Part shown: positions 50,246 to 60,724 of the stretch, one piece after another
Numbering within the stretch: the stretch's first letter is position 1
Layout: the number at the start of each line of letters is the position of its first letter
Assembly: GCA_016647705.1 (NCBI GenBank)
Contig: JAENRU010000279.1
Coordinates: forward strand, 930,001 to 994,000
Reading direction: 5' to 3'
DNA length: 64,000 nucleotides
Origin: Eucommia ulmoides
Taxonomy: Eukaryota > Streptophyta > Magnoliopsida > Garryales > Eucommiaceae
Made by a program: the position numbers and the translations under genes
Notes under the pieces: model-generated
Seen by the model: only the letters and a program-made list of their open reading frames with translations
Database searches by the model: none
Told to the model about the DNA's origin: nothing

Positions 50246-51340
50246 GGGATTAATAACACTTTACTCTCTTGTGGTTTGGCCGATTTACATTTATCTCCAT
50301 ATGGTTCTATTTTTGGAAGTTAACCCCCCGTGGTCTTGAACTAAAGTGCAACGTTAAAATTAGGAGTAATTGTGTCAGTTCATTTTGAAATTAAGGATAA
50401 TTTTGTCATTTTGTTCTAATTAATTGAATGAGATCTATTTGCAAATTTTATAAAACTTAATGGGTCAAGGTGTATTTTAATATCTCTTCTCTCTCTCTTC
50501 TGGGTACCAAGTACCACCCCCACAGTGGCCACCATCCACCGCGCCGGCCATGCCTAACCCAACCATATACACATGTCGGCCAACATCCTCCTCCTCCTCA
50601 GCTTCGATGAACCAAACGAAATCATGCCCTGGTGATCGGAACTCCTCCACATGGAAGGGGATGGTGATCTGATTGAAACGAGAGTGGAAGTAGATGCGAC
50701 TTTTACCGACGCAACGAGAGCGCAGGAGCCCTTCATCTCTCCATCGCCGTAAAAAGATCAAGAAATCCTCCAGAAGCACAGTCTCTATTGGACGAATTTC
50801 GACGAAATGTGCCGGATCTCGACCGTTGTTGTCTTCCTCCTCGCCCCCCAAACTTGATAAAAAATCAACCCACAAAATTTTACTTAGTATTTTTCAGTTT
50901 TATTTCAAGAGAGAGAGTTAAGAACCAGCATGAGATGGGAAGGGGAGTGGCGGACCTGCAAATCCGGTCGCCCAAGGTTTACCGGAGATGAAGGTTGGGT
51001 GAGGTTGAGTCGCCGGAGATGGGGGTGGGGTGGGGGACGGGTCACCAAAGATGGGGTGGGAGTGGGAGACGAAAGAAGATGAAGGAAATAAATGCACAAT
51101 AGCCCTTTAAGTTTATAAATATCTACAAACAGTCCCCATGAAAATATTTTAAGGTATAAATGTCATTTCACACTATTTAACGGATTTGAATTGACTTTCG
51201 TCCATCGACCGTTAGAGTTAACGAAAAAAATAACTGTTGCACTTTAGTCCAATATCTTAGGGGGTAACTGTCAAAAATAAAATTATAGGAAGATAAGTGC
51301 AAATCGACCAAACAATAGGGGATATAGTGCTATTAACCCT
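50246..51340. mobile_element. Pack-MULE-like element with captured gene fragment, copy 1
   Basis: Terminal inverted repeats of about 80 bases: 'gggattaataacactttact' at the left and the inverse of 'ggatatagtgctattaaccc' at the right, with 'tggtttggccgattta' opposite 'tttggtcgatttgca'. No perfect 9-bp flanking duplication was visible. The interior (about 50490-51090) is GC-richer and carries a minus-strand frame with protein-like conservation to copy 2. No transposase. Same end family as the MITE at 40022. Confidence 0.75.
50477..50875 (-). pseudogene. captured gene fragment inside Pack-MULE copy 1
   Basis: A 132-codon minus-strand frame: 'DPAHFVEIRPIETVLLEDF', 'LIFLRRWRDEGLLRSRCVGK', 'RIYFHSRFNQITIPFHVEEF', 'SPGHDFVWFIEAEEEED', ending 'GGGTWYPEEREKRY'. 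Copy 2 at 61.3 kb keeps the same residues with about one change in ten and an in-frame length change in the Glu run. I do not recognise the parent gene. The frame is open in both copies from the PIET part to the C-end. It is probably one exon plus flanking non-coding DNA of a host gene. Confidence in protein origin is moderate. Confidence 0.5.
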
Positions 51341-52660
51341 AAAAATAAATTATTTTTATTTTTGTACGTTGATTTGTTCCTGGTCTAATTTTTTGGAAAA
51401 AAAAAATGAGGAAAAAATATATTTTACTTTTGAGCCCATCTGTATAAATTACTTTTGATAAATGGACTCTCTTTTATTTTTGGATTAAGTTAAAATTTTA
51501 ACCCTTTTCAAATAACTTTTTGAAAAAAAAAGTTTCAAATTTATGTTCCGTTTGATATTAGGTACTTATAAAAGTAAAAGTAAATAGGTTTAATAATAGA
51601 TTTAAGTAATCACTAAAAATATAAAATTTTAAAATTTATTTAATATATTCAATAAAACAATGTCAAGCAAAGTTTAAGTTTGAATAGAGGAATAGATGTG
51701 TGGTTTTGTTATTATTTTCTTTTGTTCTAATTGTTGTTCGTATCGTATTTAGGTCTGTATCAAGTTGCGAGATGTCCATATTCCTTTCAACAAGCAAATG
51801 TTTCCTCTTCAACTTTAAAACACAACAAGATTATCAGAATTTCTGGTTTGTTATTTTTAATAGGGGTCTAATTGAGCACCGACTTTAATTGTCAAGGGCC
51901 AAAAGTGTCATTATCCCTAAAATCAGGAATATGTGTGGGTTTGTTATTCATTTTTTTTTTTTGTTACAGTTCTTACTTGGGCCTACCCATTTTCCTTTCC
52001 CCCCTTAATGCTTCTTCGGATCCTCTTCAAACTTTAAAATGCTAAATTTTAAAATTAACTTTTAAAAATAAAAAACATAATTTTAAATATGTTTATACTC
52101 AAAGATTGTCAATAAACAAAGGGAATCAAGGGTTACTTGATCCCAACATGTTCGCCGATAACCAGCAAAAAGACCAAGTGGATATTTCCCAACGACATCA
52201 CTCGGATATGAGGGTAAGTATTATAGCCAAATAAAAAATAAGTACGGACATTAAATGTAAAGCCTGAAAATATCCAAGAGATGGCCATATTATAGGCAAG
52301 GACTCCGGATTATGGTGAACCCCATGTCTAGTGAAGTAGGAAGATTAGGATTTAATCCGACTTATTTAGAAGATAAAAAATGCGACTGGACTTGCAAAGC
52401 CAAACTGATCCAACACACGTGGTCCAGTATTAGAGACCTAAACAGAGTTAAATAGACTTGCCCCAAGTGGTCCAATAAGCCATCCGGACCAACTTACCAG
52501 GGAGAAAAGGGAACAACGAGATGGGCCCCATCAATATTGGAGTAACGGTGACTCAATCGACCATCTCAATCGGCCTGAAGTCTTTGCTAGACTTTAGACA
52601 AGGCTTTCAAGTCTATAGTGATAGTTCCTTGCATTATTGGATGCCTTCCATTTTCACATA
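51341..52660. repeat. module S flank, copy 4, with MITE-like scrap
   Basis: 'tgagcccatctgtataaatt' (51437) and 'ggtccaataagccatccgga' (52467) tie it to module S. Between lies 'aggggtctaattgagcac' (51862), a MITE-like end. No gene. Confidence 0.6.
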
Positions 52661-52966
52661 ACATTTGATGGGACCAAAGTGTTTTTTTTCCCAGTTGACT
52701 GACTTTTACTTGGCAAGCTTTATTACACTAATCCTTTATTCAATAATAAATAAATAAAAGAAGGAAAAAGAAATGCATAAATACTATGACTCCAATTTCA
52801 TATTTCATAAAAAAAAAAACCACACAATTTTATATGTTAAAACTTTTATACCAATTCGATGGATCAGGAATGGAACGGTTAAACATTCCATTCACTTAAT
52901 TTACAAAGACAAACCGAAAAAAAAAAATGGATAAAATCACTCGTCCCGAATTAAAGAAACAACTTA
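52661..52966. other. 3' flank of K6
   Basis: 'gactgacttttacttggcaa' and 'cactaatcctttattcaata' match the flanks of K4, K7 and K8. No gene. Confidence 0.6.
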
Positions 52967-53868
52967 CTAAGTTTCGTTTATATCTAATGTGATTGAATAT
53001 ATAAAATCACCCGATGACGTTGGAAACTCAGACAACGGTCTTGTGTTTGTTCTTTGTTCCTCTGTCGACATGTCTTGGGGGCAGAGAAAAGGCTTAAGAG
53101 GCATAAGTAGAAGTTGAACATCTTCTTCAAGCATCTCCACTACTTTGATCATCGAAGGCATATCACTAGGTTTTAGTTGGATGGACCATAATGCCACAAT
53201 TATCATCTTCCTCACCATTTCCTTTTCTTCGTCCGTTGTTGCACCTATTTCCACTTCATTTCCTTCAATAAATTGGTCATACACCCAAGGTGGAAAGTAA
53301 ATCTGGCTCGTTTGATCTGCCAATGCGTTCAAATTTTTCTTCTTTCCAGCCATTTCCATAAGTAACATCCCAATACTATAGACATCAATTTTGTAAGACA
53401 CACCTCCTATATTTTTGTAGAACAACTCGGGGGCCATGTACCCTATTGTTCCTCTAGCTGCAGTCAGAGATACAATGCTATCTTTAGTTGAATACAATTT
53501 AGTAAGCCCAAAATCAAAAACTTTGGGAACAAAGTTTGCATCTAGAAGGATTTTGTGAGGCTTGATATTGAAGTGCAAGATTTGAATGTTGCAACCCCTT
53601 GTATAAATACTCGATCCCACAGGCAACTCCAAACGTAATTTGATATGTCTTTTCGCAACTCAAGGAGGCATTATTTCCTTCTCTTGCAAAAATGTATTTG
53701 TCAAGAGAACCATTGGGCATGAAATCATAGACGAGAGCATGTTTTGAACCATGGGCGCAGAACCCAAGGAGTTGCACCACGTTTACGTGGTGAATTCTAC
53801 CAATGTAGCCACTTTGTTGATGAATTCTTGTCCAGTGGCTTTTGATTTCCCCAATATTTTGAATTCTT
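52967..53868 (-). pseudogene. Lr10/LRK10L-1-like receptor kinase pseudogene (K6)
   Basis: Minus strand, N to C: remnants of 'KSKATGQEFINKVAT' (53850), frame change, '[20 protein letters not shown]', '[20 protein letters not shown]', '[19 protein letters not shown]', frame change near 53600, catalytic loop reading HFNIKPHK in place of the family's HFDIKPHN, 'VFDFGLTKLYSTKDSIVSLT' with DFG intact, 'GTIGYMAPELFYKNIGGVSY', 'SIGMLLMEMAGKKKNLN', 'FPPWVYDQFIEGNEVEIG', 'PSMIKVVEMLEEDVQL', tail 'KPFLCPQDMSTEEQRTN' and a normal stop. The catalytic Asp is Asn, and the N-lobe glycine loop and all upstream parts are missing. The C-terminal 221 codons are open. Confidence 0.87.
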
Positions 53869-53889
53869 AAAAAAAAAAATCTTTTGCAA

Positions 53890-54090
53890 ACCAAACAGTT
53901 CCTAAAATTAGTTTTTCCTTGCACAATAGACTATGTTGTTCCACCAAAATTTTCATGCCGAATTATATTGCTATTTATATTATTGGGGTGCAAATGGAGG
54001 AGAAAACATTTACCAATGCACAGTGCAATTGAAAGAATTCTCGTAAAGTAACAACCTCCTCATGCCTTAGTGCCTATAATGTAAAGTAAA
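53890..54090 (+). pseudogene. kinase N-end fragment, opposite strand to K6
   Basis: On the plus strand, 53958-54045 reads '[20 protein letters not shown]', the transmembrane end and juxtamembrane stretch seen in K2 (10.95 kb) and K4. The upstream 53893-53957 matches 10872-10935. Homology ends near 54085. Head-to-head with K6, so an inversion has separated the two parts or joined two copies. Confidence 0.7.
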
Positions 54091-54366
54091 ACTATTTCAA
54101 TTCTTAAATTTTAAAATTTAAAATTCAGTATACAAAACTTAATTTTCAGATTTATCAAACATGGCCTAACTATTTGATTTGGTAAACTATTTCATACGCA
54201 TTAAAACTTTAAAATTAATTCATTTTAAATCTTCGAATTATAGAACAATAAAATTCAATTCAAAGTTGAAGGTTATGAAATATAATTTTGTAAAAATATT
54301 ATGATCACACTAATGGAGGAGAAGACCAACATGATAAAGAAAACAGGCATTGTAGTAAATGCTTAC
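54091..54366. other. AT-rich spacer, no gene seen
   Basis: Short AT-rich runs only. No further transporter exon on the minus strand after the one at 54367. Confidence 0.5.
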
Positions 54367-54458
54367 TTTGCCAATTTGGCTCCTTTAGGAGTGTGAAAGC
54401 TGTTAATAAGGTATGCAGTTGCAGTTCCACTTGGATATGTCAACTTCAAGATCATCAT
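54367..54458 (-). pseudogene. single exon of a YSL (oligopeptide transporter family) gene
   Basis: Minus strand 92 bases reading [19 protein letters not shown] and [12 protein letters not shown]. This matches a conserved part of Yellow Stripe-Like metal-nicotianamine transporters ('[21 protein letters not shown]' type), a loop and membrane segment of the OPT fold. It is bordered by 'ttttcag' (acceptor) and GTAAGC (donor), exactly as an exon should be. YSL proteins have about 650-700 residues in several exons; no neighbouring exon was found within about 1 kb on either side. One or two residues before LKLTYPSG seem to be missing. Best read as an exon fragment moved here, perhaps by a DNA element. 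The YSL identity is from memory of the family. Confidence 0.72.
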
Positions 54459-55650
54459 CTGAAAAATAAATGAATAAATAAATAAATAAGCATTTTAAGT
54501 GAAGTAAAATTCATTTAATTTTTTAGCACTTATCACCTATTATCATTAAAGATCTAATTGTCACAATCAATATATACACCAATACTGTAAAATCTTAAAA
54601 GAAATTATATACAAAAAATTATAAATAAGTGAAAAAAAAAATAGAGAGAAAAAATTGTTGAGAGAATATTTTGAAAAAATAACATTTGTAAAAATTATTT
54701 TAGGAACAAAAAAATTATATAAAGATAATTTTTTTAAAATTAAAAGTATCAAAAAATTAAATACTTAATATATTTCACATTTAAAATTTTTAACATTTAA
54801 AATTACAGGGTTATCAAACTGGTTGTTTATAAATATAATAGATTTTAATAGAGGAATATATGTGTGGCTTTGTTATTGATTTGTTTTTTTTTTTTTTTGT
54901 TCTACCAGTTCTTATTTGGGCCTTTAACAATTTGGGGGTTGCTTATTTTTCTTTCTACCCTAAATGTTTCGTCTCCAATTTTAAAATACTCCTAATGTTT
55001 GCTTTAGAGTTAAAAAAAAAAAAAAAGAATAAAAAAAAAAAAATTTAAAATAATAATAATAATAAATTAAATTTGTTTATACTCAAAGCTTGCCAACACA
55101 TCGAAAGGAATCAAGGGGTGGAGTTAGAAACACTGGTGATTGCAATCTATTCGCCAATCATTTACAGAAAAACCAACTCGGGTATTCCCCAACGATATCT
55201 TTCGAACATGACGAACAAGAAATGAGATTGAAAGGACAATAAATATACAGCATGAAACCTCAAAGAAATTGCTATATATATATATATATATAGGCAAATG
55301 CCTCCAAGAAGCAGCTATATATATAGGCAAGGACGTTGAATTATGGTGAACCCCATGTCTAGTGAAGCAAGAACATTAGAACTTAATCTGACTTGTTTAG
55401 AAGATGTAAAATGTGATCAGGCTTACAAAGCCAAACAACAAGTACACAAGGCCCAACAAAAGAGGCCTCAACAAGGTCTAATAGACCTTGGCAAGTGGTC
55501 TAATAAGCCATCCGGACTAACCTATCGGGGAAAAATGAGGACTCGATCAACCCAAGACCTGAGGTGTTGTCCAGTTTGAATGGAAGAGTCTGCATTAATT
55601 ATGGAATACCTCGCATCAAAGTACTTTTTTTTTTTTTTTTTTTTTTTTTT
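54459..55650. repeat. module S flank, copy 5
   Basis: Shares 'tacaccaatactgtaaaatc' (54578) and 'caagtggtctaataagccat' (55490) with the other copies. Poly-T followed by TA lies at 55624-55660. No gene. The frame at 55343-55579 lies in shared non-coding sequence and is not supported. Confidence 0.65.
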
Positions 55651-55741
55651 TATATATATATCAATAATTTATCTATTTTCATAATTATAATTTTTATACT
55701 ATTAAGAATGATGTGTTACCACAAATTTTTTAAATAAAATG

Positions 55742-56235
55742 GATTTTAACTATTTGCTTGAGGAGACTTTGAAGTCCATGCACTACGAGAAGACTTTGAA
55801 GTCTACGCATTATTGGGTGCCATTCCATTTTCACATAGAATGGGACTAGAATGTTCTCTTTACCACTTGACTAACTTTTATTTGGAGGAGACTTTGAAGT
55901 CTATGTACCATGGAGAAGACTTCGAAGTCTATGCATTATTGGGTGCCCTTCTATTTTCACATAGAATGGGACCAGAGTGTTCTCTTTTCCACTTTGACTG
56001 ATTTTTACTTGGCAAGTTTTGTGAAACTAATCCTTTATTCAATAATTTAAAGGAAATGCAGAAATACTATGCATTATGGAGGAGACTTTGAAGTCTATGC
56101 ATTATGGAGGAGACTTTGAAGTTTATGCATTATTGGGTGCCCTTCCATTTTCAAATAGAATGGGACCAGAGTAGTCTCTTTCCCACTTCACTCACTTTTA
56201 CTTGGAAAGTTTTGCCAAACTAATTATTTATTCAA
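55742..56235. repeat. tandem copies of the kinase 3' flank
   Basis: About 120-base units 'gactttgaagtctatgcatt', 'attgggtgccattccatttt', 'cacatagaatgggactagag', 'ttgactaacttttatttgga' repeat three to four times with partial units. The same unit recurs at 58055-58345. Confidence 0.85.
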
Positions 56236-56414
56236 TAATTTAAAGAAAATGCAAAATACTATGACTCAAATTTCATATTTCATAGAAAACCATTAAAAGT
56301 TTAGTACAAATACCAATATTTCCAGCACAACTTCACACTTAATTTATTTTCTTATCAGAAGCATGCAAAGCAAGAGGATAAAATCAATCGTCTTGAATTA
56401 AAGAAACGTCTTAA

Positions 56415-56545
56415 CTAGCTTTCGTCTATATCAGATGTGATAGAATATATAAAATCATCCGGTGAGACAGGAAAATCCGACGATGGTGCTACGTTTGTTC
56501 TTTGTTCCTCCGCCGGCATGTCCTAAGGACAGAGAAAAGGTTTAG
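56415..56545 (-). pseudogene. kinase C-tail fragment (K7)
   Basis: Minus strand: KPFLCP, a TAG where the family has CAG (Gln), then 'DMPAEEQRTNVAPSSDFPVS' and 'PDDFIYSITSDIDES' stop. It matches the tails of K4 and K6. Everything upstream is gone and the fragment runs into a C-rich then T-rich run (56551-56583). Confidence 0.85.
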
Positions 56546-56605
56546 CAACCCCCCCTCCCCCCCCCCCCCCCCCCTTTTTTTTTTGGCATATGCCCAATGC
56601 CGGAA

Positions 56606-56745
56606 GGCACAAATTCTAAATTATATGAATAATCATAGTACTTTATCACTAACTCAATCTTGTTCCTATAGAATCAACCTAAAAACCAAAAAAAAAGAAG
56701 AGAGAATATAAGCCATCACACTCAAAATAAATGATAACAAAGTAG
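56606..56745. repeat. module R head, partial
   Basis: 'aaggcacaaattctaaatta' to 'gccatcacactcaaaataaa', matching 14848-14970 and 58708-58840. Confidence 0.7.
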
Positions 56746-57314
56746 AAGTATAAATTCGCCGATCTTATTAAGAAGACATTATTTACAAATTGCATACGAC
56801 TTTATAGATGACATGTTTCAAATCGACTTCCTGGTCTCTCTCTGGTACCAAAAACACCAATCATTTTGACCGTCTCCATCTCTCAAACATGAATTATTCT
56901 CTATAGAGGGAAGCAGAAACTATCAACTAATTAAACCCAAATGAATCAATGACCACAATTCAGCACATCATCTTTACGATTTGTATATTTGTATTTTGAG
57001 CTAAATTGTAGATTTCTATCCCGAAACTCTCATCTTGGTTAATCTCTGGTATTTTTCATCACATTAAATAGCACCTCGCGGATTTAGATATTTTCCAAAA
57101 TATAGTTTTCACTCCAAGATCTAATATCATGACGGCGTTGAACGTGCGAGGGCGAGTGTAAAATATCATTTTGTTTCGATTAGCATATATCAAAGTATAT
57201 AAGTACTTGATAAATGAAGCAGTCAAAATAAAATCAAAGTATTGAGGAAATGGCATTGTTTATTTTTATATCTAATTATGAAAGTATGCAAAGGGTACTT
57301 TATAGAAACTTACA
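56746..57314. other. unique stretch, nothing recognised
   Basis: Not shared with the other modules as far as I can see, and less AT-skewed in places. It may be part of the internal region of the LTR element whose chromodomain follows, but no domain is visible. Confidence 0.4.
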
Positions 57315-58016
57315 TGTGACGAATTTTATGTGATGAACCTGTAAAAGTCAAGGGGATAAACTTATATCTGGTTCAATGGACAGATGGATCTCCTGAGAAT
57401 TCTACTTGGGAAAACTTCAACGATTTGTGCAATCTTTATCCCGACTTACACCTTGAGGACAAGGTATTTCTCCAAGGAGCGGGGAATGATACATTCACAC
57501 CTACTATTCCATTGCAACAAACCATTAAACCATCAGCAGCTATAATCGAAGAGGAGTCCAACAAGCAGCTTGGGCCAATTGAGGCCCAGCCCAATGACGG
57601 CCCGCGAAGGAATAAGAAAGCACCAAATTGGATGAATGACTGTCATTTAAGGGAGTATTAATTTCATTAGCATTTTGTTACCTTTCTGTTGTTTGCATTT
57701 CTGTTACCTTCTGTTATTTCCTTTGCATTCTTCAAATTGTTGTTGTAACAAGAATCCGTTAGAATGATTCCTTGAGTTGAGCTCCCAAGGGAAGGCTTAT
57801 ATGCTTGGGAGGGGAAATGGTTGAGGTACAAAATAAGAATATTGATTCTGCATCTTTTCTTCCCATTCTACTGATCTTCTTTCTAATTTCTCTTTCTCCT
57901 CTATCTATTTTTTCTCTCTGTTTATCTTCTTGCATAATTTGGGTATGGGGAGCTAACACTCGCTCAAAGAGTGGATCATCGTCCTACTGTGGGCTGATTG
58001 CAATTAGGGCGTATCA
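57315..58016 (+). mobile_element. Reina-like chromovirus remnant: chromodomain and 3' LTR
   Basis: 57340-57440 encodes a chromodomain-type stretch ('LYLVQWTDGSPENSTWENF') followed by 'DLHLEDKVFLQGAGND', as at the integrase C-end of Reina-type Ty3/gypsy elements. A basic tail then ends the frame. After 'catttaagggagtattaat' (purine run) comes a 341-bp LTR-like segment, TGTTACCTTT ... GGCGTATCA (57676-58016). Nothing upstream of the chromodomain is recognised. A small old remnant. Confidence 0.78.
57676..58016 (+). repeat. LTR of the Reina-like remnant
   Basis: TG...CA ends, short length usual for Reina elements, and location just after the polypurine run. Ends not confirmed by a second copy. 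Confidence 0.6.
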
Positions 58017-58054
58017 TTGGCCCTCGCACAGAGCTTTACTTTTTTTTTTTTTAA

Positions 58055-58345
58055 CATTTATGAATTATTGGGTGCCATTCCATTTTCACATAGAATGGGA
58101 CTAGAGTGGTCTCTTTCCCACTTGACTGACTTTTATTTGGAGAAGACTTCGAAGTCTATGCATTATTGGGTGTCATTCCATTTTCACATAGAATGGGACT
58201 AGAGTGGTCTCTTTCCTACTTGACTGACTTTTATTTGGAGAAGACTTCGAAGTCTATGCATTATTGGGTGCCCTTCCATTTTCACATAGAATGGGACCAG
58301 AGTGGTGTCTTTCCCACTTCACTCACTTTTACTTGGCAAGTTTTG
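58055..58345. repeat. tandem copies of the kinase 3' flank, second set
   Basis: Three units of 'attattgggtgccattccat', 'tcacatagaatgggactaga', 'gacttttatttggagaagac' with a 102-104-base spacing. Close to the set at 55742-56235, so the two loci were copied from each other. Confidence 0.88.
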
Positions 58346-58546
58346 CCAAACTAATCCTTTATTCAATAATTTAAAGAAAATACAAAATACTATGACTCAA
58401 ATTTCATATTTCATAGAAAACCATTAGAAGTTTAGTACAAACACCAATATTTCTAACACAACTTCACACTTAATTTATTTTCTTATCAGAAGCATGCAAC
58501 GAAAGAGGATAAAATCAATCGTCTTGAATTAAAGAAACATCTTTAA

Positions 58547-58668
58547 CTAGCTTTCGTCTATATCAGATGTATATAAAATCATCCGGTGAGACAGAAAAAT
58601 CCAACGATGGTGCTACGTTTGTTCTTTATTCCTCCGCCGGCATGTCCTAAGGACAGAGAAAAGGTTTA
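58547..58668 (-). pseudogene. kinase C-tail fragment (K8)
   Basis: Same tail as K7, including the same TAG in place of CAG, so the two descend from one broken copy. A small deletion shifts the frame after 'DDFIY'. Confidence 0.85.
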
Positions 58669-58704
58669 GGCCCTTTTTTTTTTTTAGCATATGCCCAGTG
58701 CCGG

Positions 58705-59030
58705 AAGGCACAAATTCTAAATTATATGAATAATCATAATACTTTATCATTAACTCAATCTTGTTCCTATAGAATTACCCTAAAAACCAGAAAAAAAGAA
58801 AAAAGAGAGAGAATATAAGTCATCACACTCAAAATAAATTAAATAAATTTAAGCAGTGAAAATAAATTGTTATTAATGGATTGACACAAGCCTTTTGGAC
58901 TTCTTACAAAAACTAACTTGTTTCATTTTTTTAGCTTTCTTGTAGTATTGTGTTTCTTTTATTGTTGGTGTTTTTAAATTTTTACTTGTCTTCTCAAAAT
59001 TTTTAGAACAAAATAAATTTAAGTTTGAGC
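58705..59030. repeat. module R head, partial
   Basis: 'aggcacaaattctaaattat' to 'gaacaaaataaatttaagtt', matching 56606 and 14848; it joins module P at about 59030. Confidence 0.7.
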
Positions 59031-59404
59031 TTGGTTCAAATAACATAATTTCTATATGCAAGGGCAAACATGTGTACATCTAATTCCCTTCAGACCCTGC
59101 AATGGCAGGAGCATTCATCTATCTTTCTTTCTTTTTTTAATTAAGTTCGTTTATATGATGGGGAATCATACAATATAAATGTTAACCAAACAATCCATAA
59201 CAGAAAACGGCAAATATAGTACAAGAAGTTCTTACCTGCCAGGATGGTCCTTGCCTTTGCTTTTGCCACAACATTCACCTCCACTTTCAAAGCATCAAAG
59301 CAGTGCACGGCTTTCAACTCCAAAAATTCAGCATTCAATAAAAATCATGTCCTGCAACACATCAAGAGAGATTAAAAAAAAAAAAATCCTTCACTAATTT
59401 TTGT
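59030..59404 (-). other. module P, copy 3, with 72-bp exon-like segment
   Basis: Minus strand 59307-59236: 'HCFDALKVEVNVVAKAKART' plus ILAG, donor GTAAG intact. The acceptor-like AG of copies 1 and 2 is CG here. Same 72-base length. Confidence 0.5.
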
Positions 59405-59990
59405 GTCTAATTCATGGTAGAATTACACATCGAATTTATGAGGTTTCTGAAAGTAGTTTATATATGAAAGGAGTTGCTCAACTTGACATCATATGGTTTT
59501 AGGTTGGAACCTCCAAACATAGTATCAGAGCTAGGTTTACGAAGTTACATATGTTTGTTCCCGATTGTTTGGATGATTGTCTTTTCTCTTCTATTTATTT
59601 GATTGCATCACGTGCAAGGCGGGATTGTACGTTGAATCTGTGAGGCTTTCTGGCAATCCATCAAGAGAGTCAAAAGATTAAAAAAAATTAAAAAAATCAC
59701 TAATTTGTGTCTAGTTCATGTTAGAATTCTACATCGAATCTGTGATTGAGAAGTCTATATAAGAAAAGAATTACTCTACTTGATATCATATAGTTTTAGG
59801 TTGAAACCTCTTAACAATGTATCAAAGTTAGGTTTCGGAAGACTCATTACTTTGTTCCTGATTCTTCGAATATTTGTATTTTTTCTTCTATTTGTTTTAT
59901 TGCATCACGTGTAAGGCAAGATTATACATGAGATTGAGTATTAGAATCCCACATTGAATCTATGAAATTTTCAAAGTACTCTATGAAAGG
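59405..59990 (+). mobile_element. TRIM-like tandem array, second copy
   Basis: Parallel to 48540-49110, with LTR-like starts near 59414, 59627, 59728 and 59945, and 'tagtatcagagctaggttta' near 59520. Duplicated with its surroundings. Fossil. Confidence 0.6.
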
Positions 59991-60200
59991 AGGGTGGAAG
60001 CAGCCACAAAAAAGTTCTCAATTTTCCCAATACTTGGCCAATTTGTCGGTAATGAAATTAGCTTCTCTATAAAAGACTTGGTCAAGTCAAAGTAATTGGA
60101 AAGAAAAAAGGTACTTGAAACATATTAATAATAATACAAATTCAAATTATTATTTTTTTTCACAAGTACACATAACACTAATTTAACTTTCAATATTCCA

Positions 60201-60638
60201 TTACTCGTACTTGGAAATAATTTCAAGCTCAGTCGCATACTGCTTTCCACGAGTGGTTGCTCCTCCGCCGTTGTTGGTCATTGACCCAAAAGGATTTTGA
60301 GGAACACTCAATTCTCCTTCTCCTTCCAACATCTGAATCACAACTTTCATTGAAGGCCTATCCACTGGGTACCACTGTATGCACCGCAGCCCAACAATTG
60401 TAATTCTCCTCGCAATCTTATCATTACCCTCTTCCTCAATTCCAAAGCCGAAATTGTCCTCTTCTTCCAACTTTTTGTATATCCATTCCGGAAAGTAAAC
60501 ATCATCATTACCCTCATTCTCCTTCCTGGTGGTTGCTCCCACAATTTCAAGCAACAACATTCCAAAACTATAGACATCTGACTTGTAGGAAACGTTTCCA
60601 AAATTTCTAGAAAACACTTCAGGAGCAATGTAGCCCAC
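60201..60638 (-). pseudogene. LRK10L-2/PR5K-like kinase C-lobe, open frame (K9)
   Basis: Minus strand, 145 codons open: MGYIAPEVFSRNFGNVSYK, 'SDVYSFGMLLLEIVGATTRK', 'YFPEWIYKKLEEEDNFGFG', 'RRITIVGLRCIQWYPVDRPS', 'MKVVIQMLEGEGELSVPQNP', end ISKYE stop. It differs from K5 by about one residue in ten and begins at the same Met, with the same MULE-end-like sequence upstream (60639-60720, with a 16-G run). It lacks the N-lobe, catalytic loop and DFG, so no kinase activity is possible. K1 shares the frame but carries an older separate break pattern upstream. Confidence 0.82.
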
Positions 60639-60724
60639 CAGGGGTTCCCGTGGTAATTTGGGAAGTTAGGGGGGGTATATGTGGAATATTAAAAGTGTTT
60701 TTTTTGGGGGGGGGGGGGGGGTTA

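Noticed and set aside
57059-57256. Short minus-strand frame left of the chromodomain remnant
   Set aside because: AT-driven frame with no domain and no paralogue in the window.
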